From Falciphora oryzae (taxonomy: Eukaryota; Ascomycota; Sordariomycetes; Magnaporthales; Magnaporthaceae), in assembly GCA_000733355.1 (NCBI GenBank), contig JNVV01000027.1, positions 1 to 64,000 on the forward strand: a DNA stretch of 64,000 nt, in the 5' to 3' direction. The notes under the pieces are model-generated. The model saw only the letters and a program-made list of their open reading frames with translations. It ran no database searches and had not been told where the DNA came from. A program made the position numbers and the translations under genes. This document shows positions 58,865-64,000 of this stretch, piece by piece; position 1 is the first letter of the stretch, and every line of letters begins with the position of its first letter.

Positions 58865-61800
58865 CATGGGACATCCGGTGGTGATCAACCGCCATCACGC
58901 ACGAGGCGTGGGGGGCGTGTGGGTGGCCCAAGCCCCAGCCTTTTCTTCCAGCCAGCCTCGGCTGCGCAGGTTTGAATGGCGGTGTTGGCAAAGCCCGCGA
59001 GGGACGAATACGACCTGTCATTCCTTTCACGCTCCCGAGATCCCGACGTCTCCAGCGATCATCGGAAGTTCTCAAGGGGGGAAAAAAAAAAAAAAAAAAC
59101 AAAGAGGCTGGGCGATCCAAAGTCCCGATATTTCATTCATTTTTTTGACCGACTTTTTTCCTCTTACGTGCCACGGCAACGATAAACACCGGGGAGGATC
59201 AAAAGTGAAAAAGCATCCGTCGACGTAAGACGTAACGGATGACCCTCCACCCCAAGGCCGGAACTTCCCAGAGCTAGGAGGGCTATCTTTGGTAGCAGCA
59301 GCGGCCATTTCCAACCGATACCACCTCAGCAAGGCTAAATGTGATGCGTACCGCAGCACGGTTCCTGGACAAAACACGTGAGGCTCCCTCGCTTGCTCGG
59401 CCGCATCTTGCCGGAGGGGTTGCGACGTGGTGTTGATTCCCTGGGCGTCGGCAGTGAGCCGAGGGAGGTATCTAGATCTGCTTCTCTTTTTATTTTCTCC
59501 CCCCTTTCTTGGTTATTTTGTTGAGTTTACGGGAAATCTTTTTCGTCATGTTCTCCGTATTAGATATCCCCATGCATAAAAGCCCGAAAGAGGTTCGCGG
59601 CGAACTATGGGATAGATGGACTATCTGCTCCGGACCCGCCCTCCCCCGAGGACCCAATCCCCGAGTTGGCGGAAGTTAACAGGTAAAATCGGCTCATTTT
59701 TCACTTGTCAAAACGCCACAGATTCCATCTCGTTCGGGTCATAGATTCGCATTGCGCTATTGCTTCCGAGGTATCGATGGGCATCTGGCGGCAACCTTGT
59801 TTTCGTCCACCCCTTTTATTTTCGTAACAAGATCTGGGAACAAACCCACACGCCCCTGTCTCTATTTGTTCCCGTCGCGCCTTCTCCTTCCCCCCCACGA
59901 GTTCTGTCCTGTCGTCTCAATGACAAAGAATAAAACATAGATTTTGTGCCGGGGTGGTAAATCGCTGCCTTGGCGACTTTGCCTACCTGGGGCTCGGCTC
60001 TGCCGATCTTTTTTTTTTTCGTCTCCTCCAGAGGGCAAGAAGAGCCGGAACGCCGAGGGGGAGTGTGATGAAAAGGCCAAGTCAGGCCGTTGTGTGTCGT
60101 AACCGTCGACCAGAGCAAAGATTGATCCCCTCCATGCCTCTTTGGGGTCGTCACCATCACACATCTGCAGGGCAACCGGGGCGCCCGGGGGGACCAACCC
60201 CCTACACTCCCCAATCGGAACACAGGAAGGAATCGAGCTAGTCCAACACTAGGTAGCCAGCGAGACGATTCCCTCAAGGAAGGAGGGCGGTGAGGGAGGG
60301 GAGTAGGTATTGCTCGATGGGGGTCAGCAATAGCCGCCCAAGCCGCCGCCATGGGATGGAGAGAGCACGGTCGATCGACTATCGAAGCCAGATCTGACCG
60401 GCCATGCGAGCCCTTATTTCCCTCTTGACCGTTTACGGCATGATGAAACCTATTTTCTGTCCTGTGGCGCACGCGCTCCCGAACTTCTACGTAATCCCCG
60501 CGTTAGCGAGTCTGGCCAGAATTGTCAGTCAAGGGGAGAGATAATGCTACCGAGCGGCGACGTCGAACGGCGAACTCCCCGCAAGGCACCCCCTTGCCCC
60601 TGGAGTCGGTGTCGTTTTTTTTTTTTCTTTCCAGCCGGGTCCCTTGTACCCGAGATGGGGCGGCTTAGCTTGTCCGGAGAGTGGGAAAACGAAGAAATAG
60701 AAAAAACAAAGATCCCGTGAAGGACCGATCACAATCTCAGGGTCCACGGGAACAACCTCGTTCTGTGCTTCTTGTATTCTGGGTGCATCCTTTCCGCGAC
60801 CGACGAGCTTCGCGCTGGAGCCGCGAATCGCCCCTGAAATTTGGGCTTTTGAGGGCGGCATGAATGGTTGGTTTGCGGGCGGATGTGAAATCACAGGCAG
60901 GCCCAGGGGAGTGGGCGGGCTGCTCACCATCCGGCCCGTTTCCCATCGACGATTGATGGCTCGGCTCCTCCCACTCGGGGAAAGATTGAATGCGCCCGTA
61001 CGGCCAGACAGGGTCACCCCATTTCAATGCGTGGAAAAGCCGGGGCAGCCGCGACGGCCCTTTCGGTCTGTTCTGTCGAGTTGCGGCGCTGTCGCCGAAG
61101 CACACCCTCAGGAGATGGAAGGGGGGGTGTTGGCTACGGTGCCCTACCACGTACCTGGGGAGGGAGAGAGAGAGACGCAGATACGGCAGGCCAGATGAGG
61201 GTGTGTGGTGTTAGTTGGCGTTAATGATAGTTGACTTGGCTTTCCTCGTCGTTGGGGCTCGGGGAATGCATATCGGATGGGGGTGATCCCCTGCTCGTCC
61301 AGTCAAAGATCGGCCCTGTTGTCGCATCCGAGCAAAGCGATCGCCCAGCCGTCATCTCCGCTCGAGGAGGGGTGGTGGTGGTGGTGTGGATTGGGTGGTG
61401 TCAGTGGTTGGGACAAGGGGGTGGCCGCCTGACGCTGGCCTCGTGGACTGGCGGGCATCACCCCCGAGCGGCAGGGAGCAAAAAAAAATTAATCTATCTG
61501 CGAAAATTGTAATCGCGATCACCGGACAGAGGCAGGGGACGGGCAGACGTCATAATCATCTTGGGACGACAAAAGTGATTTTTTTTTCTTTTTTTTTCTT
61601 TCCTTTGAGAAATGTGGGGGTTTGAGGTGCTGTGGAACGGGATCTGAATCTGAGCAACTGCCAGATTTAGATGCGGAAGGTACCGCTGCAAACCGTATCC
61701 ATCCAACAGGATGATGGCAGGATGATGGCAGAAGCGAGCATTGACAACATCAAATGAGGCCCGTCTGGCGCTCGGGGGACGTCCCTGGGGCGGACAAGTC

Positions 61801-63744
61801 GGGAGGCGGGGGGTGTGACAATCAGAACGAAAAAGCATGTGCCATGCGCCATGTGCCGTTGCTGGCCACGATGCGGCGAGATGAAAAATCAATTGCCTTT
61901 GGGATTCGGTCAGGTTTCTGGGACGTTGACCGGTTTAGCCTGATTCATGGCGATGCAGTTGGCCGTGGTGAGGAATCCTTTGACTTTTTTTTTTTTCTTT
62001 CTTTCTTTTTCTCCCTGCACCGTCCACGTCCAATACGTGTCCCCTTGCTGCATGCATCTTCTGCGCATGGCGTTTCTTAGCATCGAGCAAGAGACGCATA
62101 TCACAGCCCAGCGCTGCTGTAACGGCCTGACTCTTGAAGCATAGTACTTGCGACGGGCGCTGTGCTGGTTGGCCGACACGCGAGCCCGAGGCAAGCCTTA
62201 TTCCCATCCCTTCATCGGTCGCTTACGGGAATAAGCCAGCAGGTGGCTTGCGCGACGGATCAGCGGTTGAGATCATGATCGGTTAGCCCAGGCTGGCCTA
62301 GCGACTGCAGCGGTCGCTGGGTGTGTTTCTGGCCTGCCCGCCTGACTGTCCGCCTGTCCATCTGCCTGGGCGTGCTGGGCCCGCCCTGCCCACCTGCTTC
62401 TAGCGTCGACATGTTAGCGCACGATCGACACGTTTCTCCTCCATCTTGGTTTCCCACAGACGCTACGAGACATGTGGTGGGACTCTCTGGAATTGGAGGG
62501 GCCTCGGCAGCCCAGCGGTGACAGGACGCGCGAGTCGGTCGCCAGCAACGTCGGGATCGAATCCGCGGCCTCTGACTGGCCCGTCCGGAAACCCCCAGAC
62601 AAAGCGGAAATCCACTTGCCATCACGTCTTATTGACTTTTTTCCTTGCCTTGGCTTGCCTTGCCGCGGCCTCGATTCGACGTCCTGCACAATCACGAGCC
62701 GTGCTGCCTCTTGTATTGGCGGTCGGCCAGGTGCGGCACCATGGTTTGTAACCGGCGTTTCTGTGAACTTTGCTCCTCCCTCCACAAAGGTGCGGCACTA
62801 AAAAACCTGCCATCGAATGTGATACGTCATAAACCGGCGGCAGGCAAAGCAGGACCAGGGGTGGATGCAGAGACTGGCACGCTGGGGACAGCAGGAGGAG
62901 GCTGATCCTAGCGTCCATTTTAGTCCCCGTAGTGGTCGTTCAGGTTCACCAGGGAAGGGCGACATCGTACGATGGCAGGGCCCAGAAGAGCCGGAGAATT
63001 TCCCTTCTCAAGGAGGCCTGGCCTGGTGACGGATGGCCGGTGATGGTTATTGATGCGCCCACCTGCCACCGCCAGCATTCCTGGATCGAAGGATCCGCTC
63101 ATGCTAGGCCCAATCGGCGACTCGCAGCTTTTCGGGGGATGGTGGTGGCCTGTAAGGTTCCCGGCCGCGCGGAGGTCAGCACCCAGTTGCCAGATAATCT
63201 CACTAGCCGGCCCGCCCGGGTCGATAGGACCGCTTCTCCATTCCCTCGTCCGTTGATGACCGCATCGAGCCTCGCTACTTTTTCATGTAAGGGAGGGGGG
63301 AGAGTGGAAAGGTCAAGTAACCCTCCCTTCGCTCCGCCCTCCCTTGCCGCGCCGGCGGTGTGCTTCCTATTCCAGAAGCCGCATCAGGGCAAGGCGGGTT
63401 TATTTTTAACAACGCTGCAAGGCAGCCAAGTCGCCCGCGGCAGCATGGCAGCATATTCCGCCCGTCCAGATCTGGCGGCCCCGATGGGCATCCCTTCTTG
63501 CTCGATGGCCCCCAATACGACAAAGCCATCACCCTTTGCGGAGGCAGGTTTTGCCCCGTCCTCTGCAAGGGAGCGGGCAGCGCTTATGGGAACCCGGAAC
63601 GCTGGGAGAGGTGCCCACTTTTTGGGGAGCCAGTCATTGAAGTCATCGAAGGAGGGGAAGGGGGATGGATGGATGGCTGGCTGGCAGGTGGACGGGCGGC
63701 GGCAAGTTTGACAGGCCGTTGAGAAAAAAGGAAACGAGAGCTGG

Positions 63745-63768
63745 AAAAAAAAAAAAAAAAAAAAAAAA
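63745..63768. repeat. A24 homopolymer
   Basis: Uninterrupted run of about 24 A in non-coding sequence near the right end. Confidence 0.9.
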
Positions 63769-64000
63769 CATGGCTGGCGGGGTGCTTCGCCGGGGCACAC
63801 ACGGCCAGGCTGAGGCTGGGGTTGATGATGATGACAGCACGCTGACTGACAAGCTCGATGCCAGCACAGGTCACCGATACTTGCTTTTTTTTCCCCTCCT
63901 TCCTTATGCAGCGCGCACACATGGGCGGCACCGACAACGGCAGTGCAGATGGAGGCGCTAGGGTCTGGTCCCATGGTTGAGCTCGATTGAACACGAGGCA

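Larger units (their letters stand above)
54871..64000. other. 9.1 kb with no supportable gene
   Basis: Frames up to about 250 codons exist on both strands but overlap one another, lack the C/G third-position bias of the genes to the left, and show no domains. Features seen are A-tracts (24 A at 58841-58864, 18 A at 59082-59099, 24 A at 63745-63768), CT/GA-rich blocks, a canonical TATAAAAG on the plus strand at about 57140, and short microsatellites such as GGAT/GGCT near 63663-63690. It may be a long upstream region of a gene beyond 64000, or hold non-coding RNA genes I cannot recognise. Confidence 0.5.

Noticed and set aside
62932..63711. 259-codon plus-strand frame
   Set aside because: No codon bias, no domain, and overlapping open frames of similar length on both strands; GC-rich DNA yields such frames by chance.
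1..64000. Search for a defence island, CRISPR array, secondary-metabolite cluster or transposon
   Set aside because: No regularly spaced repeats, no reverse transcriptase, transposase, PKS, NRPS or terpene-synthase motifs, and no terminal inverted repeats seen. The gene content is housekeeping and wall functions.

Overview
The window is nuclear chromosomal DNA from a filamentous ascomycete (Pezizomycotina; a Sordariomycete-like fungus is my best guess from protein flavour and gene architecture). The signs are GC-rich coding exons, many 53-113 nt introns with GT..AG ends and CTRAC-type branch points, fungal-only cell-wall families (GH72, GH55, CFEM), and long non-coding spacers rich in pure A/T tracts and CT/GA-rich stretches. 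I see no rRNA, convincing tRNA, CRISPR, plasmid-like or intact transposon sequence.

Layout by region. 2.4-4.6 kb (-): F-box/leucine-rich-repeat protein. 6.9-9.5 kb (-): glycogen synthase. 12.5-13.5 kb (+): Asn-rich protein with one CCCH-type finger. 16.6-20.7 kb (+): CTD kinase catalytic subunit CTK1 (CDK12 type). 22.2-25.0 kb (-): CFEM-like single-pass membrane protein with a Ser/Thr stalk. 28.0-29.7 kb (-): DBP5 mRNA-export helicase. 30.8-33.4 kb (+): BZZ1 (F-BAR, C1, two SH3). 35.8-37.2 kb (+): GH72 glucanosyltransferase. 38.9-41.5 kb (-): GH55 glucanase. 42.0-43.0 kb (-): dienelactone-hydrolase-family protein. 43.8-44.6 kb (+): free methionine-R-sulfoxide reductase with a 5-nt microexon. 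45.0-45.8 kb (+): AT-hook/polyQ protein. 46.0-46.2 kb (-): 65-residue Cys-rich protein. 47.0-50.5 kb (-): FACT subunit SPT16. 52.3-54.9 kb (+): glutamate-cysteine ligase. 54.9-64 kb: no gene I can defend.

The genes are mostly housekeeping and stand alone with their own promoters. Loose functional neighbours are two wall beta-1,3-glucan enzymes (GH72 and GH55, convergent), two thiol/redox enzymes (fRMsr and glutamate-cysteine ligase, about 8 kb apart) and three transcription/mRNA factors (CTK1, DBP5, SPT16). I do not see a biosynthetic cluster or a new multi-gene system. The most unusual items are gene-structure oddities (the 5-nt microexon behind an ATG-only first coding exon, three in-phase acceptors in glycogen synthase, several off-consensus donors) and three poorly characterised proteins (Asn-rich CCCH, AT-hook/polyQ, small Cys-rich).

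All exon joins were worked out by eye from splice consensus, reading phase and protein-family fit. The exon lengths of every multi-exon gene sum to a multiple of three.
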